A DNA stretch of 64,000 bases from Pseudomonas sp. GL-B-19 (GCF_019956415.1 NZ_JAHBDK010000053.1:1-64000); one strand, 5' to 3'; shown: positions 24,513 to 33,797, counted from the stretch's first letter. The notes: generated by a model not told the origin, from the sequence alone. Numbers and translations: made by a program.

Positions 24513-25505
24513 ATGCTGGCGCAATTGATCGCGCTCGATTGGGGGACAACCTCATTACGTGCTTACAAACTCGCCGCGAATGGCCAAGTGCTTGAACAAC
24601 GTTCGTTGTCGTTGGGGATCATGCAGCTGCCCAAGACGCCGCGAATCATTAAAGGTCAGGCATGCACTGACGGTTTTGAACTGGCCTTCGATGAGGCCTG
24701 TGGTGACTGGCTCGACGCGCAGCCGGATTTACCTGTGATTGCCTGTGGCATGGTCGGCAGCGCTCAGGGCTGGCGCGAAGCGGCCTACCGCGATACGCCG
24801 GCGAACGTCGCCAATCTCGGAAATTCCCTACAAACGGTTCGCAGTCTTCGCGGTGTCGATGTGCACATCGTGCCGGGTGTGATTCAGCGTTCGCCGTTGC
24901 CGAACGTGATGCGCGGCGAAGAAACCCAGGTACTTGGCGTTCTGCACACTCTTCAGGGCGAGGCGGGCAACGATCTGCTGATCGGCTTGCCAGGCAGTCA
25001 TTCGAAATGGGTGGAAGTGGCCGACGGCTGCATCGTGCATTTCGATACGTTCATGACCGGCGAAATTTTCGCCGTGCTCAGCGAACACAGCATTCTGGGG
25101 CGCACCCAGCAAAAAGGCGCGTCATTCGATGGCCAGGCTTTTGATCGTGGGGTGCAAGTGGCCTTGTCGGTGGACGGCGAGATTGGCCCGTTATCGACAT
25201 TGTTCAGTGCCCGCAGCCTCGGGCTGATCGGTGATCTGAGCGCCACGGCCCAGGCGGATTACTTGTCGGGGCTGTTGATCGGTCATGAACTGTCAGCGCT
25301 GGCGACCGCCCAGCGACGTCGGCGCAATAGCGTACACCTGCCTTCGATCATCCTCATCGGTAATGCCCAACTCTGTGCCCGCTACAGCCGGGCCCTCGAC
25401 GCCTGCGGTTTTGCTCGGGTGCTGCTGGCTGAGCAAGCCACCGAACGCGGGTTGTGGCAATTGGCGCTCGCCGCTGGACTGATCACACCCAACCCATCCC
25501 GTTAA
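24513..25505 (+). CDS. dgoK: 2-dehydro-3-deoxygalactonokinase
   Basis: DgoK phosphorylates 2-keto-3-deoxygalactonate at C6 in the De Ley-Doudoroff pathway. The 330-residue protein has the N-terminal phosphate loop LDWGTTSLRAYKL and family motifs (VIACGMVGSAQGWREA, MRGEETQVLG, LPGSHSKWV, FMTGEIFAVL). I take the ATG at 24513 behind AGGTGAAG; the in-frame start at 24444 lies inside the promoter. It leads the operon dgoK-dgoA-dgoD. Confidence 0.95.
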   Translation: MLAQLIALDWGTTSLRAYKLAANGQVLEQRSLSLGIMQLPKTPRIIKGQACTDGFELAFDEACGDWLDAQPDLPVIACGMVGSAQGWREAAYRDTPANVANLGNSLQTVRSLRGVDVHIVPGVIQRSPLPNVMRGEETQVLGVLHTLQGEAGNDLLIGLPGSHSKWVEVADGCIVHFDTFMTGEIFAVLSEHSILGRTQQKGASFDGQAFDRGVQVALSVDGEIGPLSTLFSARSLGLIGDLSATAQADYLSGLLIGHELSALATAQRRRRNSVHLPSIILIGNAQLCARYSRALDACGFARVLLAEQATERGLWQLALAAGLITPNPSR

Positions 25506-25524
25506 ACCTGACTGGAGGTCTGAC

Positions 25525-26145
25525 ATGCTCAAACACGCCTTGGCGCAAAACGGCCTGATCGCGATCCTGCGTGGCCTGCACCCGGAAGAAGCGGCGGCCA
25601 TCGGCGAAGTCCTGTACGCCGCCGGATTTCGTGTCATCGAAGTGCCGCTCAATTCCCCTGAGCCGTACGAAAGTATCCGCATCCTGCGCAGTACCTTGCC
25701 TGCCGATTGCCTGATCGGTGCGGGAACGGTGCTGACACCGGAGCAAGTCGAGCAAGTGAAAGCCGCCGGCGGCCAAGTGATCGTCATGCCGCACAGCGAT
25801 CCCAAGGTGCTGCGCGCAGCGAAAGCGGCGGGGTTGTTCCTGTCACCGGGTGTGGCGACGCCGACGGAAGCCTTTGCCGCATTGGCCGAAGGTGCGGACG
25901 TGCTGAAGATGTTTCCCGCCGAGCAGATGGGGCCGGCCGTCGTCAAAGCCTGGCTCGCGGTATTGCCTGTCGGAACCGTTCTGGCGCCGGTCGGCGGTAT
26001 CACGCCGGACAACATGCAGGTGTTTATCGACGCTGGCGTCAAAGGCTTCGGCCTCGGTTCAGGTTTGTTCAAGCCGGGGATGACGCCAGCGGACGTGGCC
26101 GTCAATGCCAAGGCCTACGTGGCTGCCTGGAAAGCCCTTCGCTAA
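25525..26145 (+). CDS. dgoA: 2-dehydro-3-deoxy-6-phosphogalactonate aldolase
   Basis: DgoA splits KDPGal into pyruvate and glyceraldehyde-3-phosphate. The 206-residue class I aldolase has the catalytic Glu in LRGLHPEEA, GAGTVLTPEQV and the Schiff-base Lys in LKMFPAEQMG. It begins 19 bases after dgoK with GGAGG, so it is in the same transcript. The length and GLHPEEA variant point to the galactonate enzyme rather than Eda. Confidence 0.95.
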   Translation: MLKHALAQNGLIAILRGLHPEEAAAIGEVLYAAGFRVIEVPLNSPEPYESIRILRSTLPADCLIGAGTVLTPEQVEQVKAAGGQVIVMPHSDPKVLRAAKAAGLFLSPGVATPTEAFAALAEGADVLKMFPAEQMGPAVVKAWLAVLPVGTVLAPVGGITPDNMQVFIDAGVKGFGLGSGLFKPGMTPADVAVNAKAYVAAWKALR

Positions 26146-26206
26146 GACTTTTTGGCGCTGTGAGCGCTGCATCTATAAGAGCTGCATTTATAAAAAGAGA
26201 GCAGAG

Positions 26207-27355
26207 ATGAAAATTACTAAACTCACCACCTTCATCGTTCCACCGCGCTGGTGCTTTCTCAAGGTCGAAACCGACGAGGGCGTGACCGGTTGGGGCGAGC
26301 CCGTGGTTGAAGGCCGCGCCCACACGGTTGCGGCTGCGGTTGAAGAATTGTCCGACTACCTGATCGGCAAAGACCCACGCAACATCGAAGACATCTGGAC
26401 TGTGCTGTATCGCGGCGGCTTCTACCGGGGCGGCGCGATCCATATGAGCGCGCTGGCCGGTATCGATCAGGCGTTGTGGGACATCAAGGGCAAGGCGCTG
26501 GGCGTGTCGGTCAGTGATTTGCTCGGTGGTCAGGTGCGGGACAAGATTCGTGTGTATTCGTGGATCGGCGGCGACCGGCCAGCGGACACTGCGCGCGCGG
26601 CGAAAGAAGCGGTCTCCCGTGGTTTTACTGCGGTAAAAATGAACGGTACCGAAGAACTGCAATTTCTCGATTCCTTCGAGAAAGTCGACCTGGCCCTGGC
26701 CAATGTCGCCGCCGTGCGTGACGCGGTCGGACCGAACGTCGGCATCGGCGTCGACTTCCATGGCCGGGTGCACAAGCCCATGGCCAAGGTGCTGATGAAG
26801 GAACTCGATCCGTACAAACTGATGTTCATCGAAGAGCCGGTGCTCAGCGAAAACTATGAAGCGCTGAAGGAACTGGCGCCGCTGAGCAGCACCCCGATTG
26901 CCCTCGGTGAACGGCTGTTCTCGCGCTGGGATTTCAAGCGCGTACTGAGCGAAGGTTACGTCGACATCATCCAGCCGGATGCGTCGCACGCCGGTGGCAT
27001 CACCGAAACCCGTAAAATCGCCAACATGGCCGAAGCCTACGACGTGGCGCTGGCGCTGCATTGCCCGCTGGGGCCGATCGCCTTGGCGGCGTGCCTGCAA
27101 CTGGACGCGGTTTGCTACAACGCGTTCATCCAGGAACAGAGCCTGGGCATCCATTACAACGAGAGCAATGACCTGCTCGATTACGTGAAAGATCCGCGGG
27201 TGTTCGACTACGACAAAGGCTTCGTGAAGATCCCGAATGGCCCGGGCCTGGGTATCGAGATCAACGAGGAATACGTGATCGAACGCGCCGCCGTCGGCCA
27301 CCGCTGGCGCAACCCGATCTGGCGTCATGCCGATGGCAGTTTTGCTGAGTGGTGA
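26207..27355 (+). CDS. dgoD: D-galactonate dehydratase
   Basis: DgoD is an enolase-superfamily dehydratase that converts D-galactonate to 2-keto-3-deoxygalactonate. The 382-residue protein begins MKITKLTTFIVPPRW and shows the metal ligands of DFHGRVH, FIEEPV and GERLFSRWDF, then PDASHAGGITE and HCPLGPIALAAC as expected for DgoD. Strikingly, two near repeats of GCTGCAT-TATAA lie in the 61-bp gap before it. The start at 26207 has AGAGCAGAG upstream. Confidence 0.96.
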   Translation: MKITKLTTFIVPPRWCFLKVETDEGVTGWGEPVVEGRAHTVAAAVEELSDYLIGKDPRNIEDIWTVLYRGGFYRGGAIHMSALAGIDQALWDIKGKALGVSVSDLLGGQVRDKIRVYSWIGGDRPADTARAAKEAVSRGFTAVKMNGTEELQFLDSFEKVDLALANVAAVRDAVGPNVGIGVDFHGRVHKPMAKVLMKELDPYKLMFIEEPVLSENYEALKELAPLSSTPIALGERLFSRWDFKRVLSEGYVDIIQPDASHAGGITETRKIANMAEAYDVALALHCPLGPIALAACLQLDAVCYNAFIQEQSLGIHYNESNDLLDYVKDPRVFDYDKGFVKIPNGPGLGIEINEEYVIERAAVGHRWRNPIWRHADGSFAEW

Positions 27356-27377
27356 TTGATTTCTGATCCACCCCAAA

Positions 27378-27476
27378 CCCCCTGTAGGAGCTGGCTTGCC
27401 AGCGAAAGCGTCCTGTCAGTCACATCAATGTCGGACGTCATGCCGCCTTCGCTGGCAAGCCAGCTCCTACAGGGGG
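27378..27476. repeat. REPIN of the GGCTTGCCAGC class
   Basis: Long inverted arms, CCCCCTGTAGGAGCTGGCTT and beyond, face each other around a spacer of about 40 bases. It sits between dgoD and the transporter gene and is a different REP sequence class from most others here. Confidence 0.9.
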
Positions 27477-27527
27477 CGCTGCAAGTCTTCTAGACGACCT
27501 CAATAAACATAAGAAGAGGCACTCCTC

Positions 27528-28838
27528 ATGCAATCGCAAACCCTCACCGGGCAAGCGTCGTTGGTGACGCCCAGTCGCAAGCGATTTTTCATCATGGTCC
27601 TGCTGTTCATCACCGTGGTGATCAACTACCTGGACCGCAGTAACCTGTCCATCGCAGCCCCGGCGCTGACCAGCGAACTGGGCATCGATCCGATCCACGT
27701 CGGGCTGATCTTCTCGGCCTTCGGCTGGACCTACGCCGCGATGCAAATTCCCGGCGGCTGGCTGGTGGACCGTGTTCCACCGCGCATCCTCTACAGCGTC
27801 GCCTTGTTGCTGTGGTCGATCGCCACGGTCATGCTCGGTTTCGCCGCGAGTTTCATCGCGCTGTTCGTCTTGCGCATGGCGGTCGGTGCCCTGGAAGCCC
27901 CGGCCTATCCGATCAACAGTCGCGTGGTCACCACTTGGTTCCCCGAGCGCGAACGCGCCACTGCCATCGGTTTCTACACCTCTGGGCAGTTCGTCGGCCT
28001 GGCATTCCTGACGCCGGTACTCGCATGGTTGCAGCATGAATTTGGCTGGCACATGGTGTTCATCAGCACCGGTGCGGTGGGCATTCTGTGGGCGGTGATC
28101 TGGTACGCGGTGTACCGCGAGCCTCGGGATTTCAAAGGCGTCAACGATGCTGAAATCGACCTGATCCGCGAGGGTGGCGGGCTGGTGGATATCCAGGCCG
28201 AGCAAGCCAAAGTCAAAGCGAAGTTCAGCTGGACTGACCTCGGGATTGTTCTGACTAAACGCAAACTGTGGGGCATTTACCTCGGCCAGTTCTGCCTCAA
28301 CTCGACGCTGTGGTTTTTCCTGACGTGGTTCCCGACTTACCTGGTGAAATATCGCGGCATGGACTTCATCAAGTCTGGCCTGCTGGCGTCGCTGCCGTTT
28401 CTCGCCGCCTTCGTCGGTGTGTTGTGTTCGGGGTTCTTCTCTGACTTCCTGATCCGTCGCGGTTACACGGTAGGTTTCGCCCGTAAATTGCCGATCATTG
28501 GCGGCCTGCTGATTTCCACCTCGATCATCGGCGCCAACTTCGTCGAATCGACGCCGCTGGTGATTGCCTTCCTCGCGCTGGCCTTCTTCGGCAACGGTCT
28601 GGCGTCGATCACCTGGTCGCTGGTTTCAACCTTGGCACCGGCACGATTGTTGGGACTGACCGGCGGGGTGTTCAACTTCATCGGCAACTTGTCGGCGATC
28701 ACCACGCCGATTGTCATCGGTTTCCTGGCGACCGGTGATTCGTTTGCCCCGGCGATTACCTACATCTCGGTTCTGGCATTGATTGGCGCGCTTTCCTACA
28801 TCTTGCTGGTGGGCAAAGTCGAGCGTATCAAGTTGTAG
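27528..28838 (+). CDS. dgoT: MFS transporter, likely D-galactonate permease
   Basis: This 436-residue, 12-helix transporter belongs to the anion:cation symporter (ACS) family. It opens with ITVVINYLDRSNLSIAAPAL and has GGWLVDRVPPRILYS and SRVVTTWFPERERATAIG, as in GudP, GarP and DgoT. Next to dgoD it most likely imports D-galactonate with protons. A REPIN separates it from dgoD and may weaken cotranscription. GAAGAGG before the ATG supports the start. Confidence 0.85.
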   Translation: MQSQTLTGQASLVTPSRKRFFIMVLLFITVVINYLDRSNLSIAAPALTSELGIDPIHVGLIFSAFGWTYAAMQIPGGWLVDRVPPRILYSVALLLWSIATVMLGFAASFIALFVLRMAVGALEAPAYPINSRVVTTWFPERERATAIGFYTSGQFVGLAFLTPVLAWLQHEFGWHMVFISTGAVGILWAVIWYAVYREPRDFKGVNDAEIDLIREGGGLVDIQAEQAKVKAKFSWTDLGIVLTKRKLWGIYLGQFCLNSTLWFFLTWFPTYLVKYRGMDFIKSGLLASLPFLAAFVGVLCSGFFSDFLIRRGYTVGFARKLPIIGGLLISTSIIGANFVESTPLVIAFLALAFFGNGLASITWSLVSTLAPARLLGLTGGVFNFIGNLSAITTPIVIGFLATGDSFAPAITYISVLALIGALSYILLVGKVERIKL

Positions 28839-28897
28839 TTGCGGGCATCGGGCGACCATAATGCCGCCCGTCACTCGCTCAACGGTAAAGGCTGGAT

Positions 28898-29701
28898 ATG
28901 CAGGAAGACGCCCCAAAAATCGCCAAGGACGCCGCGCCGACCGGCACCCAGACACTGCTTCGTGGTTTGGGTGTGGTTCAGGCTGTGGCCAGCGGCGCCC
29001 GCGATCTCAAGGAAATCGCCCGGCTGATCGGCACGACGCGCAGCACCACCCATCGTCTGGCCAGTTGTCTGGTGGACGAGCGTTACCTGCGTGTGGTGCC
29101 GCAGGTCGGCTACCTGTTGGGGCCAAAGCTGATCGAACTGGGTTTCCAGGCGCGCGAAGAGTTGCCACTGGTGACGTTGGCCGGGCCGTATCTGGATGAA
29201 TTGTCGGCGTTGACCGGCGACACCATTCACCTGGCAATTCGTGAGGGCGACGAGGTGTTGTACCTGCACAAGAATCCGGGTCGCAATGGCCCGGAAATGC
29301 GTTCGCGGGTCGGCCATCGCATGCCGTTGGCGCGCACCGGGATCGGCAAGGCGCTGATGCTGGATGACACGCAGGAAGAATGGCAGCGGCTGTACGAAAT
29401 CAGCTTGCCGGCGGGTGGGAAAAATCTGTTTTGGCCGCAGCACCCGGAGCAATCCTGGGAGCAGTTTCAGCAGCGCATGGTCGAGTACGTGGCGGGCGGT
29501 TATGCCTTTGATCTGGAAGACAACGAACCGTCGATCCGTTGTGTGGCGGCGCCGATTCGTGATGCCAGCAAGCGCATCGTCGCCGGCATCAGCATCGCCA
29601 GCACCGTGCCGTACATGCCGCTGGAAAAAATGGCCGAGCTGATTCCCCTGATCAAAGGGGTCACAACCCGGCTGTCGGCAGAACTGGGCTTGAAGGTTTA
29701 G
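28898..29701 (+). CDS. IclR family transcriptional regulator
   Basis: This 267-residue regulator has an N-terminal winged helix (LKEIARLIGTTRSTTHRLASCL, about residues 35-60) and the IclR effector domain (LPLARTGIGKALML, AFDLEDNEPSIRCVAAPIRD). IclR proteins sense small carboxylic acids and can activate or repress. It follows the galactonate transporter by 59 bp on the same strand, so control of the dgo genes is the natural guess. It overlaps the convergent alcohol dehydrogenase gene by four bases. Confidence 0.9.
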   Translation: MQEDAPKIAKDAAPTGTQTLLRGLGVVQAVASGARDLKEIARLIGTTRSTTHRLASCLVDERYLRVVPQVGYLLGPKLIELGFQAREELPLVTLAGPYLDELSALTGDTIHLAIREGDEVLYLHKNPGRNGPEMRSRVGHRMPLARTGIGKALMLDDTQEEWQRLYEISLPAGGKNLFWPQHPEQSWEQFQQRMVEYVAGGYAFDLEDNEPSIRCVAAPIRDASKRIVAGISIASTVPYMPLEKMAELIPLIKGVTTRLSAELGLKV

Positions 29702-30750
29702 ACCTTCAAGGTCGCCATGTCGATAACGAAGCGGTATTTCACATCCCCGGCGATCATGCGGGCGTAAGCCTCGTTGATCTGGCGGATGTCGAGCATTTCG
29801 ATGTCGCAGGTGATGTTGTGCTCGGCGCAGAAATCCAGCACTTCCTGGGTTTCGGCAATACCGCCGATCAACGAACCGGCGAGCACGCGACGTCCCAACA
29901 CCAGTTTGGCGGCGTGGACCGGTGGATCGATCGGTTCAATCAAACCCACCAGAATGTGCACGCCGTCGAAACGCAGGGTGTCGAGGTAGGGGTTGAGGTC
30001 GTGCTGCACCGGAATGGTGTCGAGCAGGAAGTCGAATTGGCCAGCTGCAGCCGTCATCTGCTCGGCATCGGTAGACACGATCACGTGGTCTGCGCCCTGG
30101 CGACGACCTTCTTCGGCCTTGCTCGCCGAACGGGTGAACAGGGTGACTTCGGCGCCCATCGCCTTGGCGAACTTGATGCCCATGTGACCGAGGCCGCCCA
30201 TGCCGAGGATCCCGACTCTATCACCGGCCTTGACGCCGTAATGCTTGAGCGGCGAGTAGGTGGTGATGCCGGCGCAGAGGATCGGCGCGGCGCTGGCCAA
30301 GGCGAGTTTTTCCGGGATGCGCACGACAAAGTGCTCGCTGACCACGATGCTGTCAGAGTAGCCGCCCATGGTGTTGCTGCCATCGACCCGGTCCGGGGTG
30401 GCGTAGGTCATGGTCGGACCTTCAAGGCAGTATTGCTCAAGGTTCGACTGGCAGGCTTCGCAGCTGCGGCAGGAATCGACCATGCAGCCGACGCCAACCA
30501 GATCCCCGACCTTGTGCCGGGTCACGTTCGCACCGATGGCGGTCACTTTGCCTACGATCTCGTGACCGGGCATCAGCGGGTAAACGGCAATTCCCCACTC
30601 GTTGCGCGCCTGGTGGATGTCGGAATGGCAGACGCCGCAGTAGAGAATCTCGATCGCCACATCATCGGCCCGAGGGCTGCGACGTTCGAATTTCACGGGG
30701 GCGAGGGGAGTGGTGGCCGACTGGGCGGCGTATCCGATGGCGGTGTACAT
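29698..30750 (-). CDS. zinc-dependent NAD(P) alcohol dehydrogenase (aldehyde reductase type)
   Basis: This 350-residue medium-chain dehydrogenase resembles YahK/cinnamyl-type enzymes, which reduce aldehydes with NADPH. It has the catalytic zinc motif CGVCHSD (Cys41), GHEIVG, four structural-zinc cysteines in the segment CMVDSCRSCEAC, and GMGGLGHMG for the cofactor. I chose the ATG at 30750 (MYTAIGYAAQ), with GAGG upstream. It is divergent from an AraC-type regulator, an arrangement like YqhC/YqhD, which suggests a response to toxic aldehydes. Confidence 0.9.
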   Translation of the reverse strand: MYTAIGYAAQSATTPLAPVKFERRSPRADDVAIEILYCGVCHSDIHQARNEWGIAVYPLMPGHEIVGKVTAIGANVTRHKVGDLVGVGCMVDSCRSCEACQSNLEQYCLEGPTMTYATPDRVDGSNTMGGYSDSIVVSEHFVVRIPEKLALASAAPILCAGITTYSPLKHYGVKAGDRVGILGMGGLGHMGIKFAKAMGAEVTLFTRSASKAEEGRRQGADHVIVSTDAEQMTAAAGQFDFLLDTIPVQHDLNPYLDTLRFDGVHILVGLIEPIDPPVHAAKLVLGRRVLAGSLIGGIAETQEVLDFCAEHNITCDIEMLDIRQINEAYARMIAGDVKYRFVIDMATLKV

Positions 30751-30822
30751 GAGGAACCTCGCAAAAGGTGTGACAGGTGAGGCGGTGCATTCTGGGCGCC
30801 GCACCTTGCACCGGCCATGGCG

Positions 30823-30853
30823 ATTCCTCCGGGTGTCATGCCTATTCCTCCGG
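30823..30853. promoter_or_regulatory. 21-bp-phased direct repeat, candidate AraC-type operator
   Basis: ATTCCTCCGG occurs twice in direct orientation (30823-30832 and 30844-30853), exactly 21 bp apart, in the divergent region between the dehydrogenase and AraC genes. That is two helical turns, the standard layout of an AraC-family binding site. Confidence 0.6.
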
Positions 30854-30940
30854 CATCCACGTGCGATTGATCAAATGGATGATCAGACCTGCGAAGATGC
30901 TTTCATCCCTTTTTCCGCGACTTTTTTGTGAAGAGCTCCC

Positions 30941-31831
30941 ATGTTGTTGACCCGTCATCTCGATGCCAATGCCACGCTGGTTTCGTTGATCCAGCCGCTG
31001 ACCACTCGCGACGGCTTCGCGCCCACCGCGTTGCCGGGAGTGCAGGTGTTGCGTGCCAGTTGCGATGTCGCCCGTGGCCCGCAGATTTATGAGCCGAGCC
31101 TGGTCATCATCGTCCAGGGCAGCAAATTGGCGTACCTGGGCCCGCGAACTCTGGAGTACGGCGCTGGGCATTATCTGATTCAGGCATTGCCGGTGCCGTT
31201 TGAGTGCGAAACCTTTGCCGCGCCGGATGGGCCGATGCTGGGCATTTCCATCGCGATAGACCGGATTTTGCTCGGTGAATTGGTGTTGGCCATGGGGCTC
31301 GTGTCCGGGCGCAGTATTGCTGCGCAAACGCTGGAGTCCATGACCTCGACAGTGCTCGACGACGCGATGCGTGGATGCGTGGAACGGTTGCTGCGTTGCC
31401 TGCACGATCCGCTGGAATGTCAGGTCATGGGCCAGGCGCGTTTGCGTGAGTTGTTGTTCGTCGCGTTGCGCGGGCCGCAAGCCGATGTGTTGCGCGCGCT
31501 GGTGGAGCAGCAGGGGCAATTCGCCCGGGTTGCGGCATCGCTCAGCCATCTGCATGCGCATTACACCGAGCCGCTGAATGTCGAGACCCTGGCCAGTTGC
31601 GCGAATATGAGTGCGTCGACGTTTCATGAGCATTTCAAACGCAGCACGTTGTTGTCGCCGGTGCAGTACTTGAAGCGTTTGCGCTTGCTCAAGGCGCAGC
31701 AGTTGTTGCTGTCTGAAGGCTTGGGGGTGGCGCAAGTGGCGCATCGGGTGGGTTATCAGAGTACGTCGCAGTTCAGCCGGGAGTACAAGCGCTACTTTGA
31801 GCGTAATCCCGGAGAAGAACGCGCTGCCTGA
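30941..31831 (+). CDS. AraC family transcriptional regulator (AraC_N/YqhC type)
   Basis: This 296-residue protein has an N-terminal AraC_N domain (about residues 30-180, with YEPSLVIIVQGSKLAYLG) and two C-terminal helix-turn-helix motifs (LASCANMSASTFHEHFKRST; VAHRVGYQSTSQFSREYKRYF). This N-domain is found in YqhC, which activates an aldehyde reductase gene. Here the divergent gene is also a reductase, and a direct repeat lies between the two. A role as its activator is inferred. Confidence 0.9.
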   Translation: MLLTRHLDANATLVSLIQPLTTRDGFAPTALPGVQVLRASCDVARGPQIYEPSLVIIVQGSKLAYLGPRTLEYGAGHYLIQALPVPFECETFAAPDGPMLGISIAIDRILLGELVLAMGLVSGRSIAAQTLESMTSTVLDDAMRGCVERLLRCLHDPLECQVMGQARLRELLFVALRGPQADVLRALVEQQGQFARVAASLSHLHAHYTEPLNVETLASCANMSASTFHEHFKRSTLLSPVQYLKRLRLLKAQQLLLSEGLGVAQVAHRVGYQSTSQFSREYKRYFERNPGEERAA

Positions 31832-31848
31832 GTTGGCAAAAGATCCCC

Positions 31849-31940
31849 TGTAGGAGCCGAGCTTGCTCGCGATAGCGGTGTGTCAGCCAACATCACGGTC
31901 GACTGACACGCCGCTATCGCGAGCAAGCTCGGCTCCTACA
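31849..31940. repeat. REPIN
   Basis: Nearly perfect long arms (TGTAGGAGCCGAGCTTGCTC... and its complement, continuing through CGCGATAGCGG) surround a spacer of about 40 bases. It lies between the convergent AraC and etfD genes. Confidence 0.92.
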
Positions 31941-31964
31941 AAAACGGGAATCGCGGGCAACAAA

Positions 31965-31987
31965 AAGGCCCCCATTTCGGGAGCCTT
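31965..31987 (-). terminator. intrinsic terminator of etfD
   Basis: Read on the minus strand, AAGGCTCCC and GGGGGCCTT pair around GAAAT and are followed by a run of T. It ends the etfD transcript. Confidence 0.8.
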
Positions 31988-32005
31988 GATGTTCAGGCGT
32001 TCAAC

Positions 32006-33670
32006 TTACATGTTCGGGTAAGTCGGGCCGCCAGCACCTTCCGGCGTCACCCAGGTAATGTTCTGTGCAGGGTCCTTAATGTCGCAGGTCTTGCAGTGAA
32101 CGCAGTTCTGGGCATTGATCTGGAAGCGCTTCTCGCCGTCTTCCATGGTGATCACTTCGTACACGCCAGCCGGGCAGTAGCGCTGGGCAGGCTCATCGTA
32201 CAGCGGCAGGTTTTTGCTGATCGGGATGCTTGGGTCGGCCAGCTTCAAGTGGCACGGCTGTTCTTCTTCATGGTTGGTACCGGAGATGAACACCGAGCTG
32301 AGTTTGTCGAAGCTGATCTTGCCGTCCGGTTTCGGGTAGTCGATCTTCTTGCAGTCGGCGGCGAGCTTGAGGCAAGCGTAATCCGGCTTGGTGTCGTGCA
32401 AGGTGAACGGCAGTTTGCCGCCGAAGATATTCTGGTCCAGCCAGTTGAAACCACCGCCGACGATCGCGCCGAACTTGTGAATCGCCGGGCCGAAGTTGCG
32501 GCTGGCGAACAGCTCGTCATAGAGCCAGCTTTTCTTGAACGCGTCGACGTAAGTGGTCAGTTCTTCGGTGCCATCTTTCTCGGCGAACAGCGCGTCGGCC
32601 ACGGATTCAGCGGCGAGCATGCCGGACTTCATCGCGGTGTGGCTGCCTTTGATCTTGGCGAAGTTCAGGGTGCCGAGGTCGCAACCGATCAGCGCGCCGC
32701 CCTTGAAGACCATTTTCGGCAACGAGTTCAGGCCGCCTTTGCTGATGGCACGGGCGCCGTAACTGATGCGCTTGCCGCCTTCCAGGTACTGCTTGAGCAC
32801 CGGGTGGTGCTTGAGGCGCTGGAACTCATCGAACGGCGACAGGTAAGTGTTGCTGTAGGACAGATCGACGATCAGGCCGACAACCACCTGGTTGTTTTCC
32901 AGGTGATAGAGGAAGGAGCCACCGGTGTTCTCGGTGCCCATGATGTCCAGCGGCCAGCCGGCGGTGTGAACCACCAGGCCTGGTTGGTGCTTGGCCGGGT
33001 CGACTTCCCAGATTTCTTTCAGGCCGATGCCGTAGTGCTGGGCGTCGGCTTCGCTGTCGAGGTTGAAACGCTTGATCAACTGCTTGCCGATGTGGCCACG
33101 GCAACCTTCGGCGAACAGCGTGTACTTGCCACGCAGTTCCATGCCCGGGGTGTACAGGCCTTCTTTCGGATTGCCTTCGCGATCAACGCCCAGGTCGCCG
33201 GTAATGATCCCGCGCACCACGCCGTTCTCGTCGATCAGTGCTTCCTGAGCGGCGAAGCCAGGGTAGATTTCTACGCCCAGGTTCTCGGCCTGCTGGGCCA
33301 GCCAGCGGCACAGGTTGCCCAGGGAGATGATGTAGTTACCTTCGTTGTGCATGGTCTTGGGCACAAAGAGGTCAGGAATTTTTTGCGCGCTGTCTGCGTT
33401 TTTCAGAACGAAGATGTCATCGCGGGTGACCGGCGTGTTCAGCGGGGCGCCAAGTTCTTTCCAGTCCGGGAACAACTCGTTCAGGGCGCGTGGTTCGAAC
33501 ACGGCGCCAGACAGGATGTGAGCACCGACTTCGGAGCCTTTTTCGACCACGCAGACGCTGATTTCCTTACCGGCTTCAGCAGCCTTCTGCTTCAAGCGGC
33601 AGGCAGCGGAAAGACCAGCGGGGCCGGCACCGACGATGACGACGTCGAATTCCATGTATTCGCGTTCCAC
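32006..33670 (-). CDS. etfD: electron transfer flavoprotein-ubiquinone oxidoreductase
   Basis: ETF-QO takes electrons from ETF, which collects them from acyl-CoA and other dehydrogenases, and passes them to ubiquinone at the inner membrane. The 554-residue protein has an N-terminal FAD motif (VVIVGAGPAGLSAA) and a C-terminal 4Fe-4S ferredoxin-like end (CPAGVYEV; CVHCKTCDIKDP). The GTG at 33670 is supported by AGGAG seven bases upstream; a later ATG is five codons in. It is divergent from etfBA across a 548-bp region. Confidence 0.96.
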   Translation of the reverse strand: MEREYMEFDVVIVGAGPAGLSAACRLKQKAAEAGKEISVCVVEKGSEVGAHILSGAVFEPRALNELFPDWKELGAPLNTPVTRDDIFVLKNADSAQKIPDLFVPKTMHNEGNYIISLGNLCRWLAQQAENLGVEIYPGFAAQEALIDENGVVRGIITGDLGVDREGNPKEGLYTPGMELRGKYTLFAEGCRGHIGKQLIKRFNLDSEADAQHYGIGLKEIWEVDPAKHQPGLVVHTAGWPLDIMGTENTGGSFLYHLENNQVVVGLIVDLSYSNTYLSPFDEFQRLKHHPVLKQYLEGGKRISYGARAISKGGLNSLPKMVFKGGALIGCDLGTLNFAKIKGSHTAMKSGMLAAESVADALFAEKDGTEELTTYVDAFKKSWLYDELFASRNFGPAIHKFGAIVGGGFNWLDQNIFGGKLPFTLHDTKPDYACLKLAADCKKIDYPKPDGKISFDKLSSVFISGTNHEEEQPCHLKLADPSIPISKNLPLYDEPAQRYCPAGVYEVITMEDGEKRFQINAQNCVHCKTCDIKDPAQNITWVTPEGAGGPTYPNM

Positions 33671-33797
33671 AGGTTATCTCCTACTCAAGGCTCAACAGTT
33701 TTTTTTCTAATTTTGGAGGTTTGGTGTCGCATCCATGAATCCCTGCGCGAGCGCGGAACAGGACAATCGATAGTCCACCTTTCTCTCTGGGTGGCGC

